Shown: positions 21,427-33,700 of the stretch, piece after piece
Layout: each line of letters starts with the position of its first letter
Position numbering within the stretch: the stretch's first letter is position 1
Origin: Chlorocebus sabaeus
Lineage: Eukaryota; Chordata; Mammalia; Primates; Cercopithecidae
DNA: 64,000 bases
NCBI RefSeq assembly: GCF_047675955.1
Contig: NW_027328103.1
Location: 434,001-498,000, forward strand
Direction of reading: 5' to 3'
Position numbers and translations under genes: made by a program
The notes under the pieces: generated by a model
What the model saw: only the letters and a program-made list of their open reading frames with translations
Told to the model about the DNA's origin: nothing
Databases searched by the model: none

Positions 21427-22750
21427 CAAGCAGCCTTTCGCTAAGTCTGTTCTTGTGGAATTGGCAAAGTGATATTTGGAAGCCCATAGAGGGCTATGGT
21501 GAAAAAGGAAATATCTTCCGTTCAAAACTGGAAAGAAGCTTTCTGAGAAACTGCTCTGCGTTCTGTTAATTCATCTCACAGAGTTACATCTTTCCCTTCA
21601 AGAAGTCTTTCGCTAAGGCTGTTCTTGTGGAATTGGCAAAGGGATATTTGGAAGCCCATAGGGGGCTATGGTGAAAAAGGAAATATCTTCCGTTCAAAAC
21701 TGGAAAGAAGCTTTCTGAGAAACTGCTCTGTGTTCTGTTAATTCATCTCACAGAGTTACGTCTTTCCCTTCAAGAAGCCTTTCGCTAAGGCTGTTCTTGT
21801 GGAATTGGCAAAGGGATATTTGGAAGCCCGTAGAGGGCTATAGTGAAAAAGGAAATATCTTCCGTTCAAAACTGGAAAGAAGCTTTCTGAGAAACTGCTC
21901 TGTGTTCTGTTAATTCATCTCACACAGTTACATCTTTCCCTTCAAGAAGCCTTTCGCTAAGGCTGTTCTTGTGGAATTGGCAAAGGGATATTTGGAAGCC
22001 CGTAGAGGGCTATGGTGAAAAAGGAAATATCTTCCGTTCAAAACTGGAAAGAAGCTTTCTGAGAAACTGCTCTGTGTTCTGTTAATTCATCTCACAGAGT
22101 TACATCTTTCCCTTCAAGAAGCCTTTCGCTAAGGCTGTTCTTGGGGAATTGGCAAAGGTATATTTGGAAGCCCATAGAGGGCTATGGTGAAAAAGGAAAT
22201 ATCTTCCGTTCAAAACTGGAAAGAATCTTTCTGAGAAACTGCTCTGTGTTCTGTTAATTCATCTCACAGAGTTACATCTTTCCCTTCAAGAAGCCTTTCG
22301 TTAAGGCTGTTCTTGTGGAATTGGCAAAGGGATATTTGGAAGCCCATAGAGGGCTATGGTGAAAAAGGAAATATCTTCCGTTCAGAACTGGAAAGAAGCT
22401 TTCTGAGAAACTGCTCTGTGTTCTGTTAATTCATCTCACAGAGTTACATCTTTCCCTTCAAGAAGCCTTTCGCTAAGGCTGTTCTTGTGGAATTGGCAAA
22501 GGGATATTTGGAAGCCCATAGAGGGCTATGGTGAAAAAGGAAATATCTTCCGTTCAAAACTGGAAAGAAGCTTTCTGAGAAACTGCTCTGTGTTCTGTTA
22601 ATTCATATCACAGAGTTACATTTTTCCCTTCAAGAAGCCTTTCGCTAAGGCTGTTCTTGTGGAATTGGCAAAGGGATATTTGGAAGCCCCTAGAGGGCTA
22701 TCGTGAAAAAGGAAATATCTTCCGTTCAAAACTGGAAAGAAGCTTTATGA
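21427..22750 (+). repeat. Anchor block 4 (CAAGCAGCC lineage)
   Basis: Closest in order to anchor block 1: AGTCTTTCGC with CATAGGGGG, TTACGTC, CCCGTAG with CTATAGTG, CACACAGTT, TTGGGG with GGTATATTTGG, GAATCTTTC, TTTCGTTAAGG, TTCAGAACTGG, CATATCACAG, CATTTTTCC, CCCCTAG and TTTATGAG, then AGACGGC at about 22865. A private change is CTGCGTTC at about 21558. Confidence 0.8.
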
Positions 22751-22865
22751 GAAACTGCTCTGTGTTCTGTTAATTCATCTCACAGAGTTACATCTTTCCC
22801 TTCAAGAAGCCTTTCGCTAAGGCTGTTCTTGTGGAATTGGCAAAGGGATATTTGGAAGCCCATAG

Positions 22866-24545
22866 ACGGCTATGGTGAAAAAGGAAATATCTTCCGTTCA
22901 AAACTGGAAAGAAGCTTTCTGAGAAACTGCTCTGTGTTCTGTTAATTCATCTCACAGAGTTACGTCTTTCCCTTCAAGAAGCCTTTCGCTAAGGCTGTTC
23001 TTGTGGAATTGGCAAAGGGATATTTGGAAGCCCATAGAGGGCTATGGTGAAAAAGGAAATATCTTCCGTTCAAAACTGGAAAGAAGCTTTCTGAGAAACT
23101 GCTCTGTGTTCTGTTAATTCATCTCACAGAGTTACATCTTTCCCTTCAAGAAGCCTTTCGCTAAGACTGTTCTTGTGGAATTGGCAAAGGGATATTTGGA
23201 AGCCCATAGAGGGCTATGGTGAAAAAGGAAATATCTTCCGTTCAAAACTGGAAAGAAGCTTTCTGAGAAACTGCTCTGTGTTCTGTTAATTCATCTCACA
23301 TAGTTACGTCTTTCCCTTCAAGAAGCCTTTCGCTAAGGCTGTTCTTGTGGAACTGGCAAAGGGATATTTGGAAGCCCATAGAGGGCTATGGTGAAAAAGG
23401 AAATATCTTCCGTTCAAAACTGGAAAGAAGCTTTCTGAGAAACTGCTCTGTGCTCTGTTAATTCATCTCACAGAGTTACATCTTTCCCTTCCAGAAGCCT
23501 TTCGCTAAGGCTGTTCTTGTGGAATTGGCAAAGGGATATTTGGAAGCCCATAGAGGGCTATGGTGAAAAAGGAAATATCTTCCGTTCAAAACTGGAAAGA
23601 AGCTTTCTGAGAAACTGCTCTGTGTTCTGTTAATTCATCTCACAGAGTTACATCATTCCCTCAAGATGCCTTTCGCTACGGCTGTTCTTGTGGAATTGGC
23701 AAAGGGGTATTTGGAAGCCCATAGAGGGCTATGGTGAAAAAGGAAATATCTTCCGTTCAAAACTGGAAAGAAGCTTTCTGAGAAACTGCTCTGTGTTCTG
23801 TTAATTCATCTCACAGAGTTACATCTTTCCCTTCAAGAAGCCTTTCGCTAAGGCTGTTGTTGTGGAATTGGCAAAGGGATATTTGGAAGCCCATAGAGGG
23901 CTATGGTGAAGATGGAAATATCTTCCGTTCAAAACTGGAAAGAAGCTTTCTGAGAAACTGCTCTGTGTTCTGTTAATTCATCTCACAGAGTTACATCTTT
24001 CCCTTCAAGAAGCCTTTCGCTAAGGCTGTTCTTGTGGAATTGGCAAAGGGATATTTGGAAGCCCATAGAGGGCTATGGTGAAAAAGGAAATATCTTCCGT
24101 TCAAAACTGGAAAGCAGTTCTGAGAAACTGCTCTGTGTTCTGTTAATTCATCTCACAGAGTTACGTCTTTCCCTTCAAGAAGCCTTTCGCTAAGGCTGTT
24201 CTTGTGGAATTGGCAAAGGGATATTTGGAAGCCCATTGAGGGCTATGGTGAAAAAGGAAATATCTTCCGTTCAAAACTGGAAAGAAGCTTTCTGAGAAAC
24301 TGCTCTGTGTTCTGTTAATTCATCTCACAGAGTTACATCTTTCCCTTCAAGAAGCCTTTCGCTAAGGCTGTTCTTGTGGAATTGGCAAAGGGATATTTGG
24401 TAGCCCATAGACGGCTATGGTGAAAAAGGAAATATCTTCCGTTCAAAACTGGAAAGAAGCTTTCTGAGAAACTGCTCTGTGTTCTGTTAATTCATCTCAC
24501 AGAGTTACATCTTTCCCTTCAAGAAGCCTTTCGCTAAGGCTGTTG
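22866..24545 (+). repeat. Alpha-satellite stretch with TAAGACTG to GAAGATGG series
   Basis: Carries TAAGACTG, CACATAGTT, CTGTGCTCTG, TTCCAGAAGCC, CATCATTCCCTCAAGATG with CTACGGC, TGTTGTTGTGG, GAAGATGG (about 23909) and the two-base deletion AAAGCAGTTC (24111). The last part of this series recurs at about 41.7-42.2 kb and 58.7-59.2 kb, including the deletion at 42158 and 59172. No gene or foreign sequence is present. Confidence 0.85.
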
Positions 24546-26435
24546 TTGTGGAATTGGCAAAGGGATATTTGGAAGCCCATAGAGGGCTATGGTGAAAAAG
24601 GAAATATCTTCCGTTCAAAAGTGGAAAGAAGCATTCTGAGAAACTGCTCTGTGTTCTGTTAATTCATCTCACAGAGTTACATCATTCGCTCAAGATGCCT
24701 TTCGCTAAGGCTGTTCTTGTGGAATTGGCAAAGGGATATTTGGAAGCCCATAGAGGGCTATGGTGAAAAAGGAAATATCTTCCGTTGAAAACTGGAAAGA
24801 AGCTTTCTGAGAAACTGCTCTGTGTTCTGTTAATTTATCTCACAGAGTTACATCTTTCCCTTCAAGAAGCCTTTCGCTAAGGCTGTTCTTTTGGAATTGG
24901 CAAAGGGATATTTGGAAGCCCATAGAGGGCTATGGTGAAAAAGGAAATATCTTCCGTTCAAAACTGGAAAGAAGCTTTCTGAGAAACTGCTCTGTGTTCT
25001 GTTAATTCATCTCACAGAGTTACATCTTTCCCTTCAAGAAGCCTTTCGCTAAGGCTGTTCTTGTGGAATTGGCAAAGGGATATTTGGAAGCCCATAGAGG
25101 GCTATGGTGAAAAAGGAAATATCTTCCGTTCAAAACTGGAAAGAAGCTTTCTGAGAAACTGCTCTGTGTTCTGTTAATTCATCTCACAGAGTTACGTCTT
25201 TCCCTTCAAGAAGCCTTTCGCTAAGTCTGTTCTTGTGGAATTGGCAAAGGGATATTTGGAAGCCCATAGAGGGCTATGGTGAAAAAGGAAATATCTTCCG
25301 TTCAGAAGTGTAAAGAAGCTTTCTGAGAAACTGCTCTGTGTTCTGTTAATTCATCTCACAGAGTTACATCTTTCCCTTCAAGAAGCCTTTCGCTAAGGCT
25401 GTTCTTGTGGAATTGGCAAAGGGATATTTGGAAGCCCATAGAGGGCTATGGTGAAAAAGGAAATATCTTCCGTTCAAAACTGGAAAGAAGCTTTCTGAGA
25501 AACTGCTCTGTGTTCTGTTAATTCATCTCACAGAGTTACATCTTTCCCTTCAAGAAGCCTTTCGCTAAGGCTGTTCTTGTGGAATTGGCAAAGGGATATT
25601 TGGAAGCCCATAGAGGGCTATGGTGAAAAAGGAAATATCTTCCGTTCAAAACTGGAAAGAAGCTTTCTGAGAAACTGCTCTGTGTTCTGTTAATTCATCT
25701 CACAGAGTTACATCTTTCCCTTCAAGAAGCCTTTCGCTAAGGCTGTTCTTGTGGAATTGGCAAAGGGATATTTGGAAGCCCATAGAGGGCTATGGTGAAA
25801 AAGGAAATATCTTCCGTTCAAAACTGGAAAGAAGCTTTGTGAGAAACTGCTCTGTGTTCTGTTAATTCATCTCACAGAGTTACATCTTTCCCTTCAAGAA
25901 GCCTTTCGCTAAGGCTGTTCTTGTGGATTGGCAAAGGGATATTTGGAAGCCTATAGAGGGCTATGGTGAAAAAGGAAATATCTTCCGTTCAAAACTGGAA
26001 AGAAGCTTTCTGAGAAACTGCTCTGTGTTCTGTTGATTCATCTCACAGAGTTACATCTTTCCCTTCAAGAAGCCTTTCGCTAAGGCTGTTCTTGTGGAAT
26101 TGGCAAAGGGATATTTGGAAGCCCATAGAGGGCTATGGTGAAAAAGGAAATATCTTCCGTTCAAAACTGGAAAGAAGCTTTCTGAGAAACTGCTCTGTGT
26201 TCTGTTAATTCATCTCACAGAGTTACATCTTTCCCTTCAAGAAGCCTTTCACTAAGGCTGTTCTTGTGGAATTGGCAAAGGGATATTTGGAAGCCCATAG
26301 AGGGCTACGGTGAAAAAGGAAATATCTTCCGTTCAAAAGTGTAAAGAAGCTTTCTGAGAAACTGCTCTGTGTTCTGTTAATTCATCTCACAGAGTTACAT
26401 CTTTCCCTTCAAGAAGCCTTTCGCTAAGGCTGTTC
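24546..26435 (+). repeat. 11-monomer unit (1890 bp), copy 1
   Basis: Unit with ordered marks AAAAGTGG with GCATTCTGAG, CATCATTCGCTCAAGATG, GTTGAAAAC, AATTTATC, CTTTTGG, TTACGTC with TAAGTCTG, TTCAGAAGTGTAAAG (25301), TTTGTGAG, the deletion TTGTGGATTGGC (25921), CCTATAG, GTTGATTC, TTTCACTAAGG, GCTACGG and AAAAGTGTAAAG (about 26336). It repeats at +1890 bp (11 x 172 less 2). A difference from copy 2 is GCTTTCTGAG at about 24970, where copy 2 has GCTTTGTGAG. Confidence 0.85.
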
Positions 26436-28325
26436 TTGTGGAATTGGCAAAGGGATATTTGGAAGCCCATAGAGGGCTATGGTGAAAAAGGAAATATCTT
26501 CCGTTCAAAAGTGGAAAGAAGCATTCTGAGAAACTGCTCTGTGTTCTGTTAATTCATCTCACAGAGTTACATCATTCGCTCAAGATGCCTTTCGCTAAGG
26601 CTGTTCTTGTGGAATTGGCAAAGGGATATTTGGAAGCCCATAGAGGGCTATGGTGAAAAAGGAAATATCTTCCGTTGAAAACTGGAAAGAAGCTTTCTGA
26701 GAAACTGCTCTGTGTTCTGTTAATTTATCTCACAGAGTTACATCTTTCCCTTCAAGAAGCCTTTCGCTAAGGCTGTTCTTTTGGAATTGGCAAAGGGATA
26801 TTTGGAAGCCCATAGAGGGCTATGGTGAAAAAGGAAATATCTTCCGTTCAAAACTGGAAAGAAGCTTTGTGAGAAACTGCTCTGTGTTCTGTTAATTCAT
26901 CTCACAGAGTTACATCTTTCCCTTCAAGAAGCCTTTCGCTAAGGCTGTTCTTGTGGAATTGGCAAAGGGATATTTGGAAGCCCATAGAGGGCTATGGTGA
27001 AAAAGGAAATATCTTCCGTTCAAAACTGGAAAGAAGCTTTCTGAGAAACTGCTCTGTGTTCTGTTAATTCATCTCACAGAGTTACGTCTTTCCCTTCAAG
27101 AAGCCTTTCGCTAAGTCTGTTCTTGTGGAATTGGCAAAGGGATATTTGGAAGCCCATAGAGGGCTATGGTGAAAAAGGAAATATCTTCCGTTCAGAAGTG
27201 TAAAGAAGCTTTCTGAGAAACTGCTGCGTGTTCTGTTAATTCATCTCACAGAGTTACATCTTTCCCTTCAAGAAGCCTTTCGCTAAGGCTGTTCTTGTGG
27301 AATTGGCAAAGGGATATTTGGAAGCCCATAGAGGGCTATGGTGAAAAAGGAAATATCTTCCGTTCAAAACTGGAAAGAAGCTTTCTGAGAAACTGCTCTG
27401 TGTTCTGTTAATTCATCTCACAGAGTTACATCTTTCCCTTCAAGAAGCCTTTCGCTAAGGCTGTTCTTGTGGAATTGGCAAAGGGATATTTGGAAGCCCA
27501 TAGAGGGCTATGGTGAAAAAGGAAATATCTTCCGTTCAAAACTGGAAAGAAGCTTTCTGAGAAACTGCTCTGTGTTCTGTTAATTCATCTCACAGAGTTA
27601 CATCTTTCCCTTCAAGAAGCCTTTCGCTAAGGCTGTTCTTGTGGAATTGGCAAAGGGATATTTGGAAGCCCATAGAGGGCTATGGTGAAAAAGGAAATAT
27701 CTTCCGTTCAAAACTGGAAAGAAGCTTTGTGAGAAACTGCTCTGTGTTCTGTTAATTCATCTCACAGAGTTACATCTTTCCCTTCAAGAAGCCTTTCGCT
27801 AAGGCTGTTCTTGTGGATTGGCAAAGGGATATTTGGAAGCCTATAGAGGGCTATGGTGAAAAAGGAAATATCTTCCGTTCAAAACTGGAAAGAAGCTTTC
27901 TGAGAAACTGCTCTGTGTTCTGTTGATTCATCTCACAGAGTTACATCTTTCCCTTCAAGAAGCCTTTCGCTAAGGCTGTTCTTGTGGAATTGGCAAAGGG
28001 ATATTTGGAAGCCCATAGAGGGCTATGGTGAAAAAGGAAATATCTTCCGTTCAAAACTGGAAAGAAGCTTTCTGAGAAACTGCTCTGTGTTCTGTTAATT
28101 CATCTCACAGAGTTACATCTTTCCCTTCAAGAAGCCTTTCACTAAGGCTGTTCTTGTGGAATTGGCAAAGGGATATTTGGAAGCCCATAGAGGGCTACGG
28201 TGAAAAAGGAAATATCTTCCGTTCAAAAGTGTAAAGAAGCTTTCTGAGAAACTGCTCTGTGTTCTGTTAATTCATCTCACATAGTTACATCTTTCCCTTC
28301 AAGAAGCCTTTCGCTAAGGCTGTTC
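26436..28325 (+). repeat. 11-monomer unit, copy 2
   Basis: Second copy of the 1890-bp unit with the same ordered marks: TTCAGAAGTGTAAAG at 27191, TTGTGGATTGGC at 27811 and AAAAGTGTAAAG at about 28226. Private changes include CTGCTGCGTG (about 27223) and CACATAGTT (about 28279). Further related copies, rearranged, occur at about 43.0-44.8 kb, 45.6-46.9 kb and 57.5-60.4 kb. Confidence 0.85.
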
Positions 28326-29815
28326 TTGTGGAATTGGCAAAGGGATATTTGGAAGCCCATAGAGGGCTATGGTGAAAAAGGAAATATCTTCCGTTCAAAA
28401 CTGGAAAGAAGCTTTCTGAGAAACTGCTCTGTGTTCTGTTAATTCATCTCACAGAGTTACGTCTTTCCCTTCAAGAAGCCTTTCGCTAAGTCTGTTCTTG
28501 TGGAATTGGCAAAGGGATATTTGGAAGCCCATAGAGGGCTATGGTGAAAAAGGAAATATCTTCCGTTCAGAAGTGTAAAGAAGCTTTCTGAGAAACTGCT
28601 CCGTGTTCTGTTAATTCATCTCACAGAGTTACATCTTTCCCTTCAAGAAGCCTTTCGCTAAGGCTGTTCTTGTGGAATTGGCAAAGGGATATTTGGAAGC
28701 CCATAGAGGGCTATGGTGAAAAAGGAAATATCTTCCGTTCAAAACTGGAAAGAAGCTTTCTGAGAAACTGCTCTGTGTTCTGTTAATTCATCTCACAGAG
28801 TTACATCTTTCCCTTCAAGAAGCCTTTCGCTAAGGCTGTTCTTGTGGAATTGGCAAAGGGATATTTGGAAGCCCATAGAGGGCTATGGTGAAAAAGGAAA
28901 TATCTTCCGTTCAAAACTGGAAAGAAGCTTTCTGAGAAACTGCTCTGTGTTCTGTTAATTCATCTCACAGAGTTACATCTTTCCCTTCAAGAAGCCTTTC
29001 GCTAAGGCTGTTCTTGTGGAATTGGCAAAGGGATATTTGGAAGCCCATAGAGGGCTATGGTGAAAAAGGAAATATCTTCCGTTCAAAACTGGAAAGAAGC
29101 TTTGTGAGAAACTGCTCTGTGTTCTGTTAATTCATCTCAAAGAGTTACATCTTTCCCTTCAAGAAGCCTTTCGCTAAGGCTGTTCTTGTGGATTGGCAAA
29201 GGGATATTTGGAAGCCTATAGAGGGCTATGGTGAAAAAGGAAATATCTTCCGTTCAAAACTGGAAAGAAGCTCTCTGAGAAACTGCTCTGTGTTCTGTTG
29301 ATTCATCTCACAGAGTTACATCTTTCCCTTCAAGAAGCCTTTCGCTAAGGTTGTTCTTGTGGAATTGGCAAAGGGATATTTGGAAGCCCATAGAGGGCTA
29401 TGGTGAAAAAGGAAATATCTTCCGTTCAAAACTGGAAAGAAGCTTTCTGAGAAACTGCTCTGTGTTCTGTTAATTCATCTCACAGAGTTACATCTTTCAA
29501 TTCAAGAAGCCTTTCACTAAGGCTGTTCTTGTGGAATTGGCAAAGGGATATTTGGAAGCCCATAGAGGGCTACGGTGAAAAAGGAAATATCTTCCGTTCA
29601 AAAGTGTAAAGAAGCTTTCTGAGAAACTGCTCTGTGTTCTGTTAATTCATCTCACATAGTTACATCTTTCCCTTCAAGAAGCCTTTCGCTAAGGCTGTTC
29701 TTGTGGAATTGGCAAAGGGATATTTGGAAGCCCATAGAGGGCTATGGTGAAAAAGGAAATATCTTCCGTTCAAAACTGGAAAGAAGCTTTCTGAGAAACT
29801 GCTCTGTGTTCTGTT
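28326..29815 (+). repeat. Third copy of the unit, shortened to 8 monomers
   Basis: Matches copy 2 at an offset of 1375 bp (8 x 172 less 1): TTCAGAAGTGTAAAG at 28566 and TTGTGGATTGGC at 29186. The three monomers with AAAAGTGG / CATCATTCGC, GTTGAAAAC / AATTTATC and CTTTTGG are absent. Private changes: CTCCGTG (about 28599), AAGCTCTCTGAG (about 29270), AAGGTTGTTC (about 29347) and CTTTCAATTC (29494). The last is shared with 46681. Confidence 0.8.
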
Positions 29816-30757
29816 AATTCATCTCACAGAGTTACATCTTTCCCTTCAAGAAGCCTTTCGCTAAGGCTGTTCTTGTGGAATTGGCAAAGGGATATTTGGA
29901 AGCCCATAGAGGGCTATGGTGAAAAAGGAAATATCTTCCGTTCAAAACTGGAAAGAAGCTTTCTGAGAAACTGCTCTGTGTTCTCTTAATTCATCTCACA
30001 GAGTTACATCTTTCCCTTCAAGAAGCCTTTCGCTAAGGCTGTTCTTGTGGAATTGGCAAAGGGATATTTGGAAGCCCATAGAGGGCTATGGTGAAAAAGG
30101 AAATATCTTCCGTTCAAAACTGGAAAGAAGCTTTCTGAGAAACTGCTCTGTGTTCTGTTAATTCATCTCACAGAGTTACATCTTTCCCTTCAAGAAGTCT
30201 TTCGCTAAGGCTGTTCTTGGGGAATTGGAAAAGGGATATTTGGAAGCCCATAGGGGGCTATGGTGAAAAAGGAAATATCTTCCTTTCAAAACTGGAAAGA
30301 AGCTTTCTGAGAAACTGCTCTGTGTTCTGTTAATTCATCTCACAGAGTTACGTCTTTCCCTTCAAGAAGCCTTTCGCTAAGGCTGTTCTTGGGGAATTGG
30401 CAAAGGGATATTTGGAAGCCCATAGAGGACTATGGTGAAAAAGGAAATAACTTCCGTTCAAAACTGGAAAGAAGCTTTCTGAGAAACTGCTCTGTGTTCT
30501 GTTAATTCATCTCACAGAGTTACATCTTTCCCTTCAAGAAGCCTTTGGCTAAGGCTGTTCTTGTGGAATTGGCAAAGGGATATTTGGAAGCCCATAGAGG
30601 GCAATGGTGAAAAAGGAAATATCTTCCGTTCAAAACTGGAAAGAAGCTTTCTGAGAAACTGCTCTGTGTTCTGTTAATTCATCTCACAGAGTTACGTCTT
30701 CCCCTTCAAGAAGCCTTTCGCTAAGGCTGTTCTGGGGGAATTGGCAAAGGTATATTA
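29816..30757 (+). repeat. Alpha-satellite stretch shared with 47.0-47.95 kb
   Basis: Carries TTCTCTTAATTC, TTGGGGAATTGGAAAAGG (about 30215), CTTCCTTTC, ATAGAGGAC, GAGGGCAATGG (about 30596), GTCTTCCCC and GGTATATTAGG (30751). It matches 47.0-47.95 kb at an offset of about 17186 bp, beginning from CTTTCAATTC (29494 / 46681). It differs at TTCTGGGGGAATT (about 30731), where that copy has TTCTTGGGGAATT. Confidence 0.8.
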
Positions 30758-33700
30758 GGAAGCCCATAGAGGGCTATGGTGAAAAAGGAAATATCTTCCG
30801 TTCAAAACTGGAAAGAAGCTTTCTGAGAAACTGCTCTGTGTTCTGTTAGTTCATCTCACAGAGTTACATCTTTCCCTTCAAGAAGTCTTTCGCTAAGGCT
30901 GTTCTTGGGGAATTGGCAAAGGGATATTTGGAAGCCCATAGGGTGCTACGGTGAAAAAGGAAATATCTTCCGTTCAAAACTGGAAAGAAGCTTTCTGAGA
31001 AACTGCTCTGTGTTCTGTTAATTCATCTCACAGAGTTACGTCTTTCCCTTCAAGAAGCCTTTCGTTAAGGCTGTTCTTGGCGAATTGGCAAAGGGATATT
31101 TGGAAGCCCATAGAGGGCTATGGTGAAAAAGGAAATATCTTCCGTTCAAAACTGGAAAGAAGCTTTCTGAGAAACTGCTCTGTGTTCTGTTAATTCATGT
31201 CACAGAGTTACATCTTTCCCTTCAAGAAGCCTTTCGCTAAGGCTGTTCTTGTGGAATTGGCAAAGGGTATTTGGAAGCCCATAGAGGGCTATGGTGAAAA
31301 AGGAAATATGTTCCGTTCAAAACTGGAAAGAAGCTTTCTGAGAAACTGCTCTGTGTTCTGTTAATTCATCTCACAGAGTTACATTTTTCCCTTCAAGATG
31401 CCTTTCGCTAAGGCTGTTCTTGTGGAATTGGCAAAGGGATATTTGGAAGCCCATAGAGGGCTATGGTGAAAAAGGAAATATCTTCCGTTCAAAACTGGAA
31501 AGAAGCTTTCTGAGAAACTGCTCTGTGTTCTGTTAATTCATCTCACAGAGTTACATCTTTCCCTTCAAGAAGCCTTTCGCTAAGGCTGTTCTTGTGGAAT
31601 TGGCAAAGGGATATTTGGAAGCAAATAGAGGGCTATGGTGAAAAAGGAAATATCTTCCGTTCAAAACTGGAAAAAAGCTTTCTGAGAAACTGCTCTGTGT
31701 TCTGTTAATTCATCTCACAGAGTTACATCTTTCCCTTCAAGAAGCCTTTCGCTAAGGCTGTTCTTGTGGAATTGGCAAAGGGATATTTGGAAGCCCATAG
31801 AGGGCTATGGTGAAAAAGGAAATATCTTCCGTTCAGAACTGGAAAGAGGCTTTCTGAGAAACTGCTCTGTGTTCTGTTAATTCATCTCACAGAGTTACAT
31901 CTTTCCCTTCAAGAAGCCTTTGGCTAAGGCTGTTTTTGTGGAATTGGCAAAGGGATATTTGGAAGCCCATAGAGGGCTATGGTGAAAAAGGAAATATCTT
32001 CCGTTCAAAACTGGAAAGAAGCTTTCTGAGAAACTGCTCTGTGTTCTGTTAATTCATCTCACAGAGTTACGTCTTCCCCTTCAAGAAGCCTTTCGCTAAG
32101 GCTGTTCTTGGGGAATTGGCAAAGGTATATTAGGAAGCCCATAGAGGGCTATGGTGAAAAAGGAAATATCTTCCGTTCAAAACTGGAAAGAAGCTTTCTG
32201 AGAAACTGCTCTGTGTTCTGTTAGTTCATCTCACAGAGTTACATCTTTCCCTTCAAGAAGTCTTTCGCTAAGGCTGTTCTTGTGGAATTGGCAAAGGGAT
32301 ATTTGGAAGCCCATAGGGTGCTACGGTGAAAAAGGAAATATCTTCCGTTCAAAACTGGAAAGAAGCTTTCTGAGAAACTGCTCTGTGTTCTGTTAATTCA
32401 TCTCACAGAGTTACGTCTTTCCCTTCAAGAAGCCTTTCGTTAAGGCTGTTCTTGGCGAATTGGCAAAGGGATATTTGGAAGCCCATAGAGGGCTATGGTG
32501 AAAAAGGAAATATCTTCCGTTCAAAACTGGAAAGAAGCTTTCTGACAAACTGCTCTGTGTTCTGTTAATTCATCTCACAGAGTTACATCTTTCCCTTCAA
32601 GAAGCCTTTCGCTAAGGCTGTTCTTGTGGAATTGGCAAAGGGTATATCGAAGCCCATAGAGGGCTATGGTGAAAAAGGAAATATCTTCCGTTCAAAACTG
32701 GAAAGAAGCTTTCTGAGAAACTGCTCTGTGTTCTGTTAATTCATCTCACAGAGTTACATCTTTCCCTTCAAGAAGCCTTTCGCTAAGGCTGTTCTTGTGG
32801 AATTGGCAAAGGGATATTTGGAAGCCCATAGAGGGCTATGGTGAAAAAGGAAATATCTTCCGTTCAAAACTGGAAAGAAGCTTTCTGAGAAACTGCTCTG
32901 TGTTCTGTTAATTCATCTCACAGAGTTACATCTTTCCCTTCAAGAAGCCTTTCGCTAAGGCTGTTCTTGTGGAATTGGAAAAGGGATATTTGGAAGCCCA
33001 TAGAGGGCTATGTTGAAAAAGGAAATATCTTCAGTTCAAAACTGGAAAGAAGCTTTCTGAGAAACTGCTCTGTGTTCTGTTAATTCATCTCACAGAGTTA
33101 CATCTTTCCCTTCAAGCAGCCTTTCGCTAAGTCTGTTCTTGTGGAATTGGCAAAGTGATATTTGGAAGCCCATAGAGGGCTATGGTGAAAAAGGAAATAT
33201 CTTCCGTTCAAAACTGGAAAGAAGCTTTCTGAGAAACTGCTCTGTGTTCTGTTAATTCATCTCACAGAGTTACATCTTTCCCTTCAAGAAGTCTTTCGCT
33301 AAGGCTGTTCTTGTGGAATTGGCAAAGGGATATTTGGAAGCCCATAGGGGGCTATGGTGAAAAAGGAAATATCTTCCGTTCAAAACTGGAAAGAAGCTTT
33401 CTGAGAAACTGCTCTGTGTTCTGTTAATTCATCTCACAGAGTTACGTCTTTCCCTTCAAGAAGCCTTTCGCTAAGGCTGTTCTTGTGGAATTGGCAAAGG
33501 GATATTTGGAAGCCCGTAGAGGGCTATAGTGAAAAAGGAAATATCTTCCGTTCAAAACTGGAAAGAAGCTTTCTGAGAAACTGCTCTGTGTTCTGTTAAT
33601 TCATCTCACACAGTTACATCTTTCCCTTCAAGAAGCCTTTCGCTAAGGCTGTTCTTGTGGAATTGGCAAAGGGATATTTGGAAGCCCGTAGAGGGCTATG

